A stretch of 64,000 bases of DNA from Ornithodoros turicata (lineage: Eukaryota > Arthropoda > Arachnida > Ixodida > Argasidae). The notes under the pieces were generated by a model that did not search any database, was not told the DNA's origin, and worked only from the letters and a program-made list of their open reading frames with translations. Below are positions 24,815-38,267 of this stretch, one piece after another. The stretch's first letter is position 1, and every line of letters begins with the position of its first letter. The stretch lies in the NCBI RefSeq assembly GCF_037126465.1, contig NC_088202.1, positions 126,618,123-126,682,122 on the forward strand. The letters are read 5' to 3'. Position numbers and translations under genes: made by a program.

Positions 24815-26588
24815 CTGACTTGTACGCGTGACTCGAAATAGGTAATTGGTTACTGTTACTATTACTGTAGTAACAAAAGTAATGTTTTACTGATACAAAT
24901 TACTCGGCTAAAATTGTAATCAGGTAACGGCTAAAAATGTAACGCGTTACTTCGACCGTTACTTTCGGTAATTAGTTTCGGTAATAATAGGTCATATGGC
25001 TAATTGAGGTTCGTGAAATTACACATACATTGACCCTTTCTTGCTCTTTCTTTCTGAGATCGGAGTTCGTCGCCTTTGAACAGGATAGGAGCTGCATTTA
25101 AACAGCACATTGTGTTCGCCTCTCCATCTCACCATAAAAATTTCCGAAAAGCTGAAGCCATGGCGATAAATCAGGAAGCTAGTCGGCATGGCAGTGTCGA
25201 AGAGGAAGGACACGCAACTACGAGCTCAGTGTTAAAGCAGACTTGTGCCCGTTACTCCAAAAAAGTAACTGATTACCGTTACCGTTACTCGTCTAGCAAA
25301 AGTAATTGATTACCGTTACAAATTACTCGACTCCGAATATAATTGAGTAATGAGTATAAAAGTAACGATTTACTTTCAATTCTTGCAAAAATTTCCGCCC
25401 GAAAAAAAAAAAAAAGCTCAACTCACAAGTGATTGGGACAGCTGAAATAGCGCGAAAGACTCCCGCGTGAGAAGTAAGCAATAATATTTTTTTCCGCTTA
25501 CTACAGTAGAATAGCCCAACAAAGACACAGGAAATTTGTCACAGAACATTGTTGTTTTGAGTCAGACTCTACTTCAAAAGTAATTGATTACTCCAAATTG
25601 TAATCGAATTACTTGAGAAATTACTGGTTCAAAAATGTAATTGATTACTCGGAAAATTAGTCAAAAAAGGAATTGACTACAAATAACGCAATTACTTGTA
25701 ACGCGTTACGTACAAATCTGGTTCTGAGCAAGCTCTCTGTGCATCTCCTTCCAAGGAGTTGATTGACTCTTGAGGTGTTCACAATTGAAGCGCTCAGCAG
25801 CGCTACATTCTAACTTGGAAGTTCCAGGTGACTAACTAAGAAACTTGATCTGCTGTACAAACAGTGGGTTGTGGTAGGAAGAGGTTAAGGAAGAGGTGAA
25901 GTACTTGGGTTCTGGAATTACAGTGTCAGACACCGGGCGTTCCCCGTCAAATTCTTCCGTGACATTGATGCAGACAACAAGTTTTGAGCCTATATGTGTG
26001 TTTTGTGGGTTTTGCTGTTCGACTGTTTGCGTGTTGCGTGTATGCGCATTTTGTGACATCTCAGTGTGTGTGTACTTGTGTTCTGTCAGAATCACCACCA
26101 CCACTAATCATCATCATCAGCATCATCGTCGCCATCATCCTCCTCATTTTCATTGGCACCATCATTACAGGAGTTTTCCACCAAAGTAACTGAGTGCAAG
26201 TGATGTGGAGTTGCGGGCCTTACACTAGTGAAGCCAAAATCTCCATTTTATTTTTTTCTTAAAACCACACCAAACCAACCAGGTTAAGTGTACCCAGGCA
26301 GTCAAAAGTCAGTCCCAGCAACGCAACCAGCCAATGTGTGATGTTAATAAATTTTCTTATGACACCTCTACATATTGTGGTGGAAAGCAAATCATATAGG
26401 AAAGGCTGTGATGGGGCCTGTGGGTTGGTTTCGCCTGTGAATTAAGCTTAGTCGAAAAGTAATAGATTATACAAAATGGTAATCAGATTACTTGAAAAAT
26501 TACTTGCTCGCAAAACTAATAGATTATTCGCAAAATTACGCAAAACAAAAATTAAATGGTTACCTGTAACGCGTTACGTACAGGTCTG
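24815..26588. mobile_element. Nested hAT-type element ends
   Basis: Two left ends (24815 and 25238, GACTTGTRC-type) and two right ends (25720 and 26588, both ending TAACGCGTTACGTAC then AATCTG or AGGTCTG) are visible. Each is rich in TAATTGATTAC-like subterminal motifs. The order left-left-right-right suggests a 483-bp copy (25238-25720) inside a related 1.77-kb one. I could not confirm an 8-bp duplication for either, and no transposase frame is present. Confidence 0.5.
26150..26266 (+). repeat. Possible diverged copy of the ultra-short retroposon
   Basis: Shares only TGGAGTTGCGGGCC and ATCTCCATTTTATTTTTTTC with the family, in the right order. Weak. Confidence 0.3.
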
Positions 26589-26783
26589 CACCCACCCCAA
26601 GTGTATTCACGTAGAGCATCGTGCATGGATGGTATCTGAGAACGCCAAGACGTCATAAAGTACAACCGCTTAACAGCGAGACGGGCATCAGATGTGATCA
26701 CAACAAAAACAGACCATCACGGGCGCAATACCTGTCCTCATTACCATATCACTCACACCACGTGCAGCTCAAATTAAAAAGCA

Positions 26784-26802
26784 AATATATATATATATAT
26801 AT
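26784..26802. repeat. (AT)n microsatellite
   Basis: Uninterrupted AT dinucleotides. Confidence 0.9.
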
Positions 26803-29800
26803 TTAATCGGAGGTGATATGTCCGTGCAAACGACCTTTGAAGTTCCTTATCGAAACCAGTATGGGCGGAATCCGCGCATGACCGACCGACCGATGTCGCA
26901 GACCAGAACGAAATTGCCGCACACACACAGCCAGTTCTGCTCCGCCAGCGCGGCAACTTGCGTTCTGTACACAGTTGGCAATTGACGAGCCTGATCGAAA
27001 TCTATTGATACAACGCCGAGACCTGCCGAAGCACTCAGACCCGGTCACCGCAACGGCTGGCTTCTTCCTCGGGGACCCTTTCGTCATTTGTATTCGCGGG
27101 GCGACGTCTTATCAGTGCCAGGTCTGCGACCGATGCGTTCCTTTCGGAAAAGGAAGTGCCAAAATATCATATAGTTCCACGGGGTTTTGTCATGTCCATT
27201 AATATAGGGGAAGGGGGGAAGGGGGGTGACCTTGCCTCCGGTAAAGATGTCCGTACACGTCGTAGCCAGAATCATGCGAGAAAGAAAAAAGAAGAAAGAA
27301 ATTACGTGCACCGTTATCTTGCCAATCGATCTGGCGATTTCATCTTGGCGCTCTCGAAGAAGTATCGCTCGTTTTTTTTGGCTGACACATTCTAGCATTT
27401 CAACACCTCATTCGTTTTTCCGGGTTCTCCGAGTGAACCTTGAAGAGAACTTTGGCAAGCGCACTGCACTGCGAGACAATTTTAGTCGCGTTCGCGCGAC
27501 GCTGTACTTATACAACAAAGATAGGGACACATTGAGCAGGAAGTTCTAGAAGACACAATACCCATACTATTTTTACCTTCAATCCAATCCGACGAAACAG
27601 AGCGAACTTATTCAAACTTTAAAAACCAAAAAAGAAAACAAAAAAACAAGGACTTCGTTCTCCTATCCTCTCACTGCCAGTGTAGGGGAAGAGATCTTAA
27701 ATCCTTCTGAAATGATCGTTGCGCAATCTCCCGTACAACTCCGAAAGAGAGATAAATCGGACGGAGACACCGCACTCTCCCATATCCCCGCTGTTCTATC
27801 GATCCGAAACAGTCCTACTTCTTCCTCCCCCCTCCCCTCTCGGAACATGGCTCTATACGATACAGGGCTCTGGCACCGTATACAGCTGACTTAGATTTCC
27901 CCGTTATAAACGTACACGCAGAAAGAAACCCTTCGGACTAACACTAAAAAACGAAAGAAATAAAGGCGCGGGCCCTATGGGATCGACTCTTCTGGAGATC
28001 TGCTCGACTGGAATTTCGAAAGATTTCAGGTCAAGCGTGCAGAGCTCGGTCCTGCGCAAAAGAATATACACATTGAGAAGAAAGAAACGAAAAGGAAACG
28101 GAGCGAAGACCGCGTATATATAGGAATGTGAAACTCGGTTTGTCTCGGCTTTAAAGTACATCCGTGTGGGAAGGGATTGGAGAAGGCGAGAGAGGAGGAG
28201 GTGGAGCACCCATTTGACAGTCCCATCGCGATGATGTATGGCCTACCTCGATGCGCATCGAATTTGGAGGAAGGCTGACGGGGTGGGCCACTCGCCACAT
28301 TTCATCTCCCAGTGTGGTCGGACCCAAGCTCTGTTATACGCCGCAGATGCTCGTGTACGAGAAGCACGAATAATTTGCTCGCCAGAAGGCGAATTTGCGT
28401 CTGAATATTCCATATGCTGTGTCTCTTATCTTTTAAGCGAGCTTTGAACATGAAATTTTGTGCGCAGTCTACTATTACAATTATTATTCGTTGACTGACG
28501 AGCGGATTGAGAGCGTAGCAACGTTTGTTTATTCGTTTAACAATTTATGATATTATTTAAAATGTAATATCATATTATTATTTTAAAAAGTATATATGAA
28601 AAGGCTTATCTCGCAAAATATTTTCCTGTACCTCTAATATTGGATTTTGTCTCAGAATCGTACTTTCCAGCTGCATTGTATCCGAAAATCAAAATGTCAC
28701 TCCATAGTAATTTGTACTACAATTTCTTAGCTGTAACATGCACGTGCTTAACTAGTGCAGAAATCGGTTACCTATGGCAACAAGGCCCTCTACGCGCTTG
28801 GACCTTCACTGCTGAGGCAACCTATTCAATTTGCCTTCGTACACCTTCAGCACGCACGAAACGATCACAGAAATAATCACAATGACATATCTCGTCATAC
28901 CATCCTGTCACTGCTTTCACATGCGCCAGTATGACAGGCACCGCTCAGCCCTGCCTCCGAAATGTAGCTCTGCGCACATTATCCAGGTTTCGGAAACCAC
29001 AATGTGTCAGAGTAGTCCAACAACCATTCCAAAGGGGGCGGAGGGGGGTAAAGTCGTACGCGGCCGGAAAGGTGGACGATGCTTTGAGTTGCACGACGTT
29101 ATGAGCGTGGACGTGCGACAGATTCAGCGCCTATCTCCAAACGGGCGGCGTTTATGCGTGTCAGTGAAGGCTTATTTTATCGAGAGTCGCGTTTTATGCC
29201 CATTAGCGAGGCTGTAAAAAGGACGTTAAATTGTCGCGCTGATGGCTGCGTAGAACGGAAGAGTCCGTGTATGCCATTCCCCCTTTCACAGACGACACTC
29301 CTGAAGACATACGTTGAGAAACGCCTTGTCAAACTTTCACGAGCATCAAGAGCGAATAATTTTTTTTAAGCACGTCGTCACATACTTACGAAGACATTTT
29401 GAATGACGACTACAATTTATGAGGTCTCCACAACGAGCCACTACCAGTGGGAAAACCGCAAGCGAACAGCTGATATACGCTGCGCGTTTAAGTGAAAAAT
29501 AGGCGACTGCTTTACACTTCTCTTGATCCGCTTTGAGTAGTGATACACGAGAACGGCCCAGGGAGGGTGGATTCCTTGAACATCTAAAAATATTTTCAAG
29601 GTATACCTATACTTCTTCCGTCCTCTGACGGAAGTTGTCACCAGCGCTTCGCCTTTACCTTTTCCCGTACTCAATATTGTGGTTGAATTGATCCATAATA
29701 CGAGCTCGTCCAGTGACGTTTTCGAGTTTTCCCTCTCCGTTCAGTACGTACGGTAACCACCTAGCCGAACGTTCTGACCGAACTGACTTCTTCCGACTTT

Positions 29801-29977
29801 CTGAGCTGAACATTCTGAGATATAATGATACTTATGATTGTAGTGATAACGTTCATACTATTTCTTTTTAAATCATGTTATGATTTTAAATCCTAAATTG
29901 TGATTCAATTCCGCGGTGGTGGTGTGGTATTCTCGAACGGTCTACCTGCCGGACGGCACGTTGCATGTTGCACGGGG

Positions 29978-30165
29978 GAAGGGAGGGGGGACCGTGTGTC
30001 CTGGGCTGACTTCAGGGAACTGTGCAGACATTCGTCTCAAAGCCCGAATGAGGAAAACCCAGATGAAACACCTACACAGCACAGCCGACGTCCGGATTCG
30101 AACCCAGGTCAACTCCGCGGCGCTTCAGAAAATGCGCGACCGGTATTCCTGTGGTAAGCCCTTCC
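29978..30165 (-). mobile_element. tRNA-headed SINE, 3' truncated
   Basis: Minus strand: GGTTCGAATCC B box (plus GGATTCGAACC near 30093), GGCTGTGCTGTGTAGG, GGGTTTTCCTC, then GACGAATGTCTGCACAG and CAGCCCAGGACACACGG. The usual 3' GCCACAGTTGC segment is missing. Confidence 0.65.
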
Positions 30166-30893
30166 GGCAATGATAAAACAAGAGTTGAACACCATGCCCA
30201 TTGAATGCGGCCCAAGATACCGGGTCACGCCGAGCAGAAACGATGCATGTTCTCTTATGCGCACACCTCAGCGAAGCAAAACCAAAATGCATCTCTTATC
30301 CTCAAGTCATCTTCCGTTTACAACGCCGTTACAACATCTTGGCCAAGTGTTTCCCAAGCACTCTTTCGCGTTAAAAGAATCACACGAAGCGTTATACGAC
30401 ATCGCCGCTGCCTATCTGTGTTTACCGCCGACATTCTTGCAGCCGTGTTTACGCTGCAAGCGTCAAAGGGTCCGACGAAGAAGAAGAAAAAAAATGGGGA
30501 AAGCGTGCACGCGCGCCGTCTCAAATAAACACCTTTGGACGTTCGTATGCAGCAGCACTGAATGGTGGTGGCCTTAGCAGACGAGGAAGCTGCTCCTATT
30601 TATAGCATAGGTCCATCCGGCAGTGACGGGTGGGCCCCGTGGAAACTGCAAAACCCGCCCCCGCCTCCCCTTTTGGATGTGATGCGCATGTGGAAGATCA
30701 ACACAACACATAACGCTCTTTCATACAAGGCCTTGGGAACCAAAAGCGTTAGCTCTCACTTTTCTAAGGTCAAGTATATCGTGGTCAGAATGTTTTATTT
30801 TCTTTTATTTATTTTTTTTTTGTTGTTGAACAAAATTAGCCCGCTGTCACGCTTTGGCAGAAATTAACTGTTTCGTTTCCCTGCTCACGAGGA

Positions 30894-31106
30894 CAATTGA
30901 ACCTCTGTATGCAATAAGGGGATAAGTCGATAAATCCCAAACTGAGAAAATTTCCCGTTTCTTACCCTCCTGTAGCAGGCCAATAAATTGCAATACGGTC
31001 CTAAATTTTCTTTGGCTGGTACACACTGGTATGTAGATGCCATTGCAGCCAAAATAGTAAAAAGGGGATAAGTCGACTCATCCCCTTGCATACAGAGGTT
31101 CAATTG
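30894..31106. mobile_element. Foldback MITE with CAATTGAACC termini
   Basis: Ends are CAATTGAACCTCTGTATGCA and its exact complement, each followed inward by a diverging GGGGATAAGTCGA block. About 213 bp, no coding capacity. No flanking duplication is certain because the terminus itself is palindromic. Confidence 0.65.
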
Positions 31107-32074
31107 GAACCTATTTCGCTGAATGCATCGAAGGGTCATTCATGGTGATAGTTCAAACTTCGAGAAGTAAAAGTATCCCATTTGTTTCGCCCAACTACTT
31201 CACGGATTTGTCGTGCAAAGCGTAAACACATAAAAGTATTTCATGCGCAGCAATATACGTTTTCTAGCAGCTCATTCACCCCTGGTAACCGCACTGTGTC
31301 ACGCTTATCTTTCTGTCAGTGGACGATGCGGGGTACACGAAATGACATTAAACAAGTGCGATAGCCATTCGGAGCGGGTTATACTCGATTTTATAGCTCG
31401 TTATACTCGAAACTTCACCGGACTGCTTACTGTTTTCGGATCACCAATCGCAACAACGAGAGACGCATGCAGCCAAGCATGACGACAGGATGGCCGTGCA
31501 TGTTGCTGCCAGAGCCACCCTCCTGTATACGACCTGTACGGGACCTGTACACGACATTTGTCAGGACAATAACCACTGTGAAGATATGTCAAAAGACAGC
31601 ACGAAAGAAGTTTTTCTTCGTTGTTCTCCGGTGGTATAGAGTTTCGAGCACTGGTAAATGTATAAATAGTATTTCCTTCCGATATCTAAACGCTCCTTAA
31701 AGTCTCTATGAAGATCCTAGCCCCTCAACGTCTTCAGTGTCCTAACTCCGAAACACTTCTTAAGAACGCTTAAAGAAATGCATACCCCGACTGCTGCGTT
31801 AACCATTATTGTCCGCGACCATATTGCGAAGTCGCAGTCTGCAGGACTGTACAGGACATTGTGTGTATATACGTATATAGGCGTCATGTATTGATAACAA
31901 TAATTAAACGATGTCCTTCACACGTCCATATTTTTTTTCGCTCCCGTCGCCCATTGCTATGATCGTCTTCGTGACCCGTTTAATGTTTCTGCCGCATTTT
32001 CATATTTACTTTATACAGCAAACGAATGCGAACTACGTTTCATCGCGTAACCGACCAGCTCCTTCCCACCGGCT

Positions 32075-32378
32075 GTGCCATCTGAGGTTTTCCCTGGGTT
32101 TTCCGAAGACTTTCCAGACGAACGTCGACACAGTTCCCACCTGAAGTGGGCCCAGGACGCGTACTAACCCCTTGTCCCCCACTCCTTACTCTCCATCAGC
32201 CCACGTCTGTACGCCACTCTGTGGTGTCGCGCAGACGATAGCGCGCGAGTGTAGGAAGCACCATGGGAATCGCTATCAATAAAGGATTCTGGAATGGGAT
32301 GTCTGGCTGAGCGGACACAACATTTTGGCGACACACTCATAGCAACAGTTGCTTCGCGGCGCAAACACGGAACAAAAA
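32075..32378 (+). mobile_element. SINE copy with an internal insertion
   Basis: Plus orientation: GGTTTTCCCTGGGTTTTCC, GAAGTGGGCCCAGGACGCG, CCCACGTCTGTACGCCACT. About 110 unrelated bases (32220-32330) follow before the 3' end CATAGCAACAGTTGCTTCGC and CACGGAAC plus an A-run. The head with its B box is lost. Confidence 0.6.
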
Positions 32379-32675
32379 AAAAACACGCACGTATTGGTGC
32401 AACGGGTCATTTTCGTGCATGCAACACGTTGGTGCATAGAGTATTCTTGGCAAAGTGCGAGCGACAAGGTGCTCGGCTGAGAAGCTTTCTCCTAAATTAA
32501 ACTGTCAAAGCGATGCACGAACGTCGGTGCTGCTTGACAGCAGCCGCTGCCGCCGCGCGGACGAAATGTGCCGTGCGCTACTGCTCTGCAACTCGCATAA
32601 AAAGTGTAGCCCGCGTCACGCAGCATTTGAAGCAGATCGCGCCGCCACATACCGATATATATACATACGTCTATG

Positions 32676-32681
<6 letters not shown>

Positions 32682-32706
<25 letters not shown>
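32682..32706. repeat. (AT)n microsatellite
   Basis: Uninterrupted AT dinucleotides next to further AT-rich steps. Confidence 0.9.
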
Positions 32707-35700
32707 GCATGAAGCCGGATTGTATTACACCCTTCCTTTCGCTTGTTTCTTCCTTGCTGCGAACGCGACGCAGGCTGCGCGAAAAATGCTTCACGGACAC
32801 AGCTGTGTGTCAAGGGAATCGAGACCACGCTGCGGTGAAGAATGGCGAAAAGACTCGCTTACAAAAAAATATGCAAGGGAAGCAAACCTTGATGTTCGTG
32901 TTCCTGTACTATCAATGACCTGTAGCACTTTTGAACTGCTGCACCGGTGTTAAAAGAAAAGAAACAAAAAAACTGCCGCGTACGGCCGCTAGAAGGCACT
33001 GTGGTCCGAGCTCATTCTTTCTCTTTGTTGTAACGGCGGTAACTGAATATTCCGCACAATAAAATATCCATGCATATCGCCGTGCAATGTTCAATTTCAT
33101 TTTCCCAATAGCGTGTAAATAAAGAGCTTTCATCGCATCATTTCAGCCTGTGATCAGAGAGCTAATCGAGCTGACTGAGCTGGTCGTTGCTGTTCTTATT
33201 AGTGAACCAGCTCATATCCAGCTTTTGTATGTTTATTTCGTTTACCTTTATTTTGTGACAAAGGCTTTTACTTATTTCGTTATCGATATTTAACCACTGT
33301 TCACGAATTTAGCTGAAGTAAAGTAGGTGACTAACATACAGAATTATTGATTTTGACCTACGCGGTAAATCACACAAATTTCTATATAGGCAATTCATAA
33401 AGCTGACGTCGAATCCTTAAAGCGCACGATGTCATCTTATCTTCCTCGCCTTATGTCTATGCAGTAGACACCCAGAATTTATAGCATGACGAAATAGTAT
33501 ATTTAAAGCATCCATTCTCGTAACCTCCTTCGACGTGACCGGGAAAGCGAGCTGAATAACGCCTTATTTGCATCCCCTTGCAATATGCACGTTCTTCAAG
33601 CGCAGGTGCAAAATCGCGCTGCATCGAGCTCGTGAGAAATATTTCACGAATCGGATATTATATACGACTCGCCAGAAATACGCTTCAAGTTCACCTCGAG
33701 TACTTTTACGAGCAAAACAAGAGAAGAGTGCAGATGCCGATTCGTGGTCGCTCTTTGCTGAGTGAGGGCCAAACTATCGATCCAGTCCGAGCACTTTCAA
33801 GTCCATATTTTGCTCCCAGAAGGAATTGCGGCTCAATTCGCAACGCTGCCGACAGCCTGGTATAAATTAAAAAGCTGCGCCATAGCGGGTTCGCGTTGCC
33901 AGACAACATAATTTCTGTCCCGTTGTGTTTTCTTGCCTGTCACACAGGCGGGTTTTCTCGCTTCGTTTGTTTTGTCTTTCCGTTTCATTCGAACGCCCTC
34001 TTTGTTCTGTTCCTCCGGTAGGCTGCATTTGAGTCGATATTCGTGGCAGACATCTAAGCGCGTTGCCCGGCGACACAGCAGCGGGGAATATTTTTCTACC
34101 AATGTCCCTATACTTCAATGTAGGGAGTATAACTGCATAGCTATGTTTGTCGCGCAAAGAAAACGTGCACCTCGCAATATCCTGAGTGTACTGGTGAATA
34201 GCTAATGAATGCACATTGTCGATGCGTCTAGCGTGTTATTCACAGTTTGGAATATCGACGCACAGCATGTCAGTGACTTAGAAATAATAATTACTGGGCA
34301 GGCACGTGACGACACTTGAGTTACATGAACCGAATAACACGAACGAATTCGTTCATACTTTACACTCTCCTACTGTACTCGTGCACTGTCATTACACGGA
34401 AAGAGGGTCACAGCTCGTGCTTACAAACAGAAAATATAATTCTATAAAAACTTTCGCGCAAATGCTGGGGAAATTTAGTAACGTAATGATTCAAAATGTA
34501 AAGACAATGTCAAACAGAATGTCAACAGAAGCGCAGATTGGATTAAAACGACGGTTAAAATCATTTTAAAAAAAACAACGCAAAGCGAAAGAGAAGAGAG
34601 ATAAAAAGAGAAACGACAGCGAGACGTGCCCTCCGGAGACCAGGTTTCAACTTTCAAAATCACCCTCGTGCCTGCACTTGCTGAGCTGATTAGAGCGACA
34701 GCGCGACTCGGGCGAAAAAAAAAAGGAAAATGAGGCTCCCTCGCAAATGTTCAGCAACAAAACTCCGGACAACACATTATGCCTTGGTACACGCAACGGC
34801 AGCGCAGCGCACGATCCCCGTCGGCAGACTAGGAAAAGCGCTTGTGGCGCGCAGGTTAGACAATGCAACGCTCGCTGTGTTGCAATCCCGCGTTAATATA
34901 TGCGCTTGTTCGACGTGGGTGCGGCTCATTTGCTCAAAGTGAGTAAGGGAGGAAAAGTTTCTCGAAAACCGCGACGCGCGACTCCTAATTAGAGATCAGC
35001 CCGGAGAGCGACGTGGAATAGAATATTCATCCGGGAAGTATACGTATGCATGCGCTGGCTTTTACGCTGGTCGCCTCTGTTGGCATGCGGACTGCTCTAT
35101 ACGCGGGCAGGAAATTTATCTCTGCCGTCCCTACTCTACCTATCGCTAATACGGTCCGTATCTATCTATAGGAAAGGGCCGAACTAATATCGTAATGGGC
35201 AGGGCTCATCACACGAGTACTCCTGGATGCATGCGTCGTGCTTGGCAACGTTATGCTCCTCCTGGTATATGGCTAAAGTGTGGCTGTGTACGTGCGTTTC
35301 GAGAGGTTCGTTTCGCTGCGGAATATTGGCAGGCATGATGAGCGAACTTTCATGGAAGGACGAGTGTGGCACTGCGGTAAATAAAAGTTGGTAGGAACGG
35401 GAGCGTTTTTTTTTTTCTTGTTCTTCTTTTTTCCGTGTACTACATGCAGAGTTTGTGGATTGTATAGAGACGAGGTTTCGTTGTGACGTGCTGATCAATC
35501 TCGTGAATTATTCGTGAAGTTACCAGGAACAGATACGGAAAGTTTCGCACTCGTTGAGTAAGAATAAACACATCGATGCTGCTGCTGCTGCCATCTTCCC
35601 TATAGCGGGACAGTGCACTGTATGACGCGAGGTCGAAGATATATAGGTGCGTGCTTCAGGGCTTTTGTAGGAGTTAGCGCGGGGAACACTGGACATGAGA

Positions 35701-36629
35701 CAGAGAGAGAAGACATAGGCCGTAGGATGCAGCGCCCATTCTGTCTATGCCGTCTCTGTCTCATGTCCAATGCTAAGTCCTTCAAACGTCATGTATACCA
35801 ACTATCCCAGTAGTCTATTCTTCTAAGGACACTTCAAGGTCCCTGTATTGTGTCCTCTTTGTGCTGCGAGTTCTATGTGAAGCTACATGGATAAGGCACC
35901 AGGCGTACGTACTCGAGTGAAAGCGTGATGCTTGGGAATGTAGACATCATAATCTGTTGATCTGAGAGACGACCAGAAGTTGTAGTTACATGAAGCACGT
36001 TTAGCCTCGACACTATTCCAGTAGGCAATACCATAAACAGGCAGACGTTCTCATGAGGCACACAGAACCCAATTAAACATCGTTACGAGGTCCTCGCCTT
36101 CAGTTACTGAAGCCAGTGCAGGCACGGATGTGTCAGGCGGCGCAAGTCACGTCTCCCTGTCGGTCCTACGTGGCCAGACTGCACAACTGCGAGTGGCTCT
36201 ATACGAAGCGTGCTACGCGGGACACGTTGCCCTGCAGTCCTTCTGCCTATATCTACTCTGACGTCTTTTCGCTTTGCCGCGCTCGTTTGTCAAATGAGCG
36301 TGACGGACCTAGTAGGTATTTATGTTGAGCGCCAGTAATAGCAGGAAAAGTTTGTGAAGGAGGATCAATTGCAACAAGCTACATCATGTAGGACATACAG
36401 GTATAAGAACATCACAACTGTATTTCACGCGACATACATTTGGTTCGCCTGTTTTCGCTGGTGCCTTATGAGTAGTGAACGATGTTCCAACATTGCGCGC
36501 GCGTTTATAGCTCGCTATACGGCAAATTGTATTACCTGTGACCTATATTAGTGTCTGACCGCCCTGCTAGCAGAGCGACCACGGTGAAGCTCAGTTTATC
36601 GCAATAGATTACCCCTTACGAACGTCAAC

Positions 36630-36890
36630 AACAACAACTTTATTTCGAGATTATGAATGGGAGTTTCATCATTGAAGGAGCTCGCCGTTGTCGGCCTCAG
36701 TGGCAGGCAATGTCACGACAAACGCTCTGGGAGGAGTGTGTGTCCTGGGCTGACTTCTAAGGGAACTGTGCCGACATATGTCTGACAGCCGTCTTAGGAA
36801 AACTCAGGAAAAGACCCAGACAGCACCGGGATTGCAATCCAGGTACCTCCCAGTCTCGACGTGACAAGGCTTCGACGAGTTCTTGTTTTA
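36630..36890 (-). repeat. LINE 3' tail followed by SINE, both minus
   Basis: 36630-36727 is the I-type LINE 3' end (plus: CAACAACAACTTTATTTCGAG, ATGAATGGGAGTTTCATC). 36728-36890 is SINE-like (TGTCCTGGGCTGACTTC, GGGAACTGTGCCGACAT, ACCCAGACAGCACCGGGATT). The B box is weakened to ATTGCAATCC. Confidence 0.55.
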
Positions 36891-38058
36891 AACCGCGAAT
36901 GTCCAACTAAGGACCTCTCATGTGTGCTGATAGAGCTAAAGAATGAGTGCTTTTGCGCGCTCTCTCGTAAAATCTGTTGTCCACATCGGTTAAAATATAT
37001 CTTAGTATATATGGTATAGGAACCGAAAGATGATTCTCCTTATTCACTGAGTGGGGCATACAATAAAAATTTACAAATAAAATACACCATGCACTCTCCC
37101 CGGTCATGACAAACGTTTGCGATCATCCACGAAGAAACCGAAAAACAAAATGCTCGAGGCAGAAAACCTGTTAAGACTATCCTGGTTAAGAACCTCTTAA
37201 CTCTGTTAAGGCAGCAGCAAATATGCAGCACCCGTCAAACGTGTTTCAAATCAAAAACGCACGGGTCGAGCTTCGCAATTAAAGGCGCGAATATTAGAGG
37301 GGAAACGTCTTCGTATCGGCAACGTTGTTCAATTACATTTAAGCGAAATCCTCCCCACAATTTTCATCGCCAACAGCCTCAACTTCTGGTTTACTTTCAC
37401 AATCAAAAGTTTTCATAGGCGCTCAGTGGAACGCACGCTGAGCGAGAAGTCAAACAGACCAACCTGGCCATAAACCTTCTTGCGCCGTGTACCTTTTCTC
37501 TCTCTTCTTTTTTTTCTTTTCTTTTTTATTTCCACGTGCGTTATTAGCTTCTCTCCTGCCCCGGGGTAGAGGAGGAAGCGTCACTTAAAAAGTGTACGGA
37601 CGAACGTATACGTGTTCGTGTACACACACGTATATAGACCCTCTCCGAGGAAAGAGAAATGAAGGTAAAGACAAAAAGAAAATGACGAGTGGCGGTCTTG
37701 AGCGTTTTTATGATTTTGTTTTTGTTTTTGGATGCTTCATCCCTCATAAATTGACTCGGAGTATATTGATATCTATATAAGGTTTAACTGTGTTGCTGCA
37801 TTTATTTTTTATTTTATTTTTTTCTCTCCTAGATTTTTTCGTTCGCCTTCATGAGTGAATGATACATGCTACACCTATCGCAACATGCCTGAGCAGTGAA
37901 GGTTGCCGGCTGGGTTTAATGTGTTTTTTTTTTTTTCGTGTTCTTTTGTTTTACATATGACGTAAAATAAGGAGATACCATCCTTGTAGACGTTGTGCGT
38001 TATTAATGGAAAAACTCAGTGCGCGCACAATGACATCGCGACGAGTGTTACCAGTATA

Positions 38059-38267
38059 CAGGGTGTTCAAAATTAAGCTTTCACTAGCACTTTATAAATA
38101 GGTGAACAAAAAGAAAAACTCGTGCTATTTTTCTGACCCTTCAGTAAGAAACAGGTGCTACATAATTAGCAGCACCTGTTTCTTACACAAGTAGCGTAAA
38201 GTAATCCGGTTTCCTGTCATCGCTGTGTTTGCGTAGCGCTCGTGAAAGCTTAATTTTGAACACCCTG
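38059..38267. mobile_element. TA-flanked mariner-type MITE
   Basis: 26-bp perfect inverted termini (38059-38084 and 38242-38267) beginning CAGGGTGTTCAAAATTAAGC, with TA on both sides. A second internal palindrome (GTAAGAAACAGGTGCT and complement) sits at about 38145-38187. No coding capacity. Confidence 0.8.
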
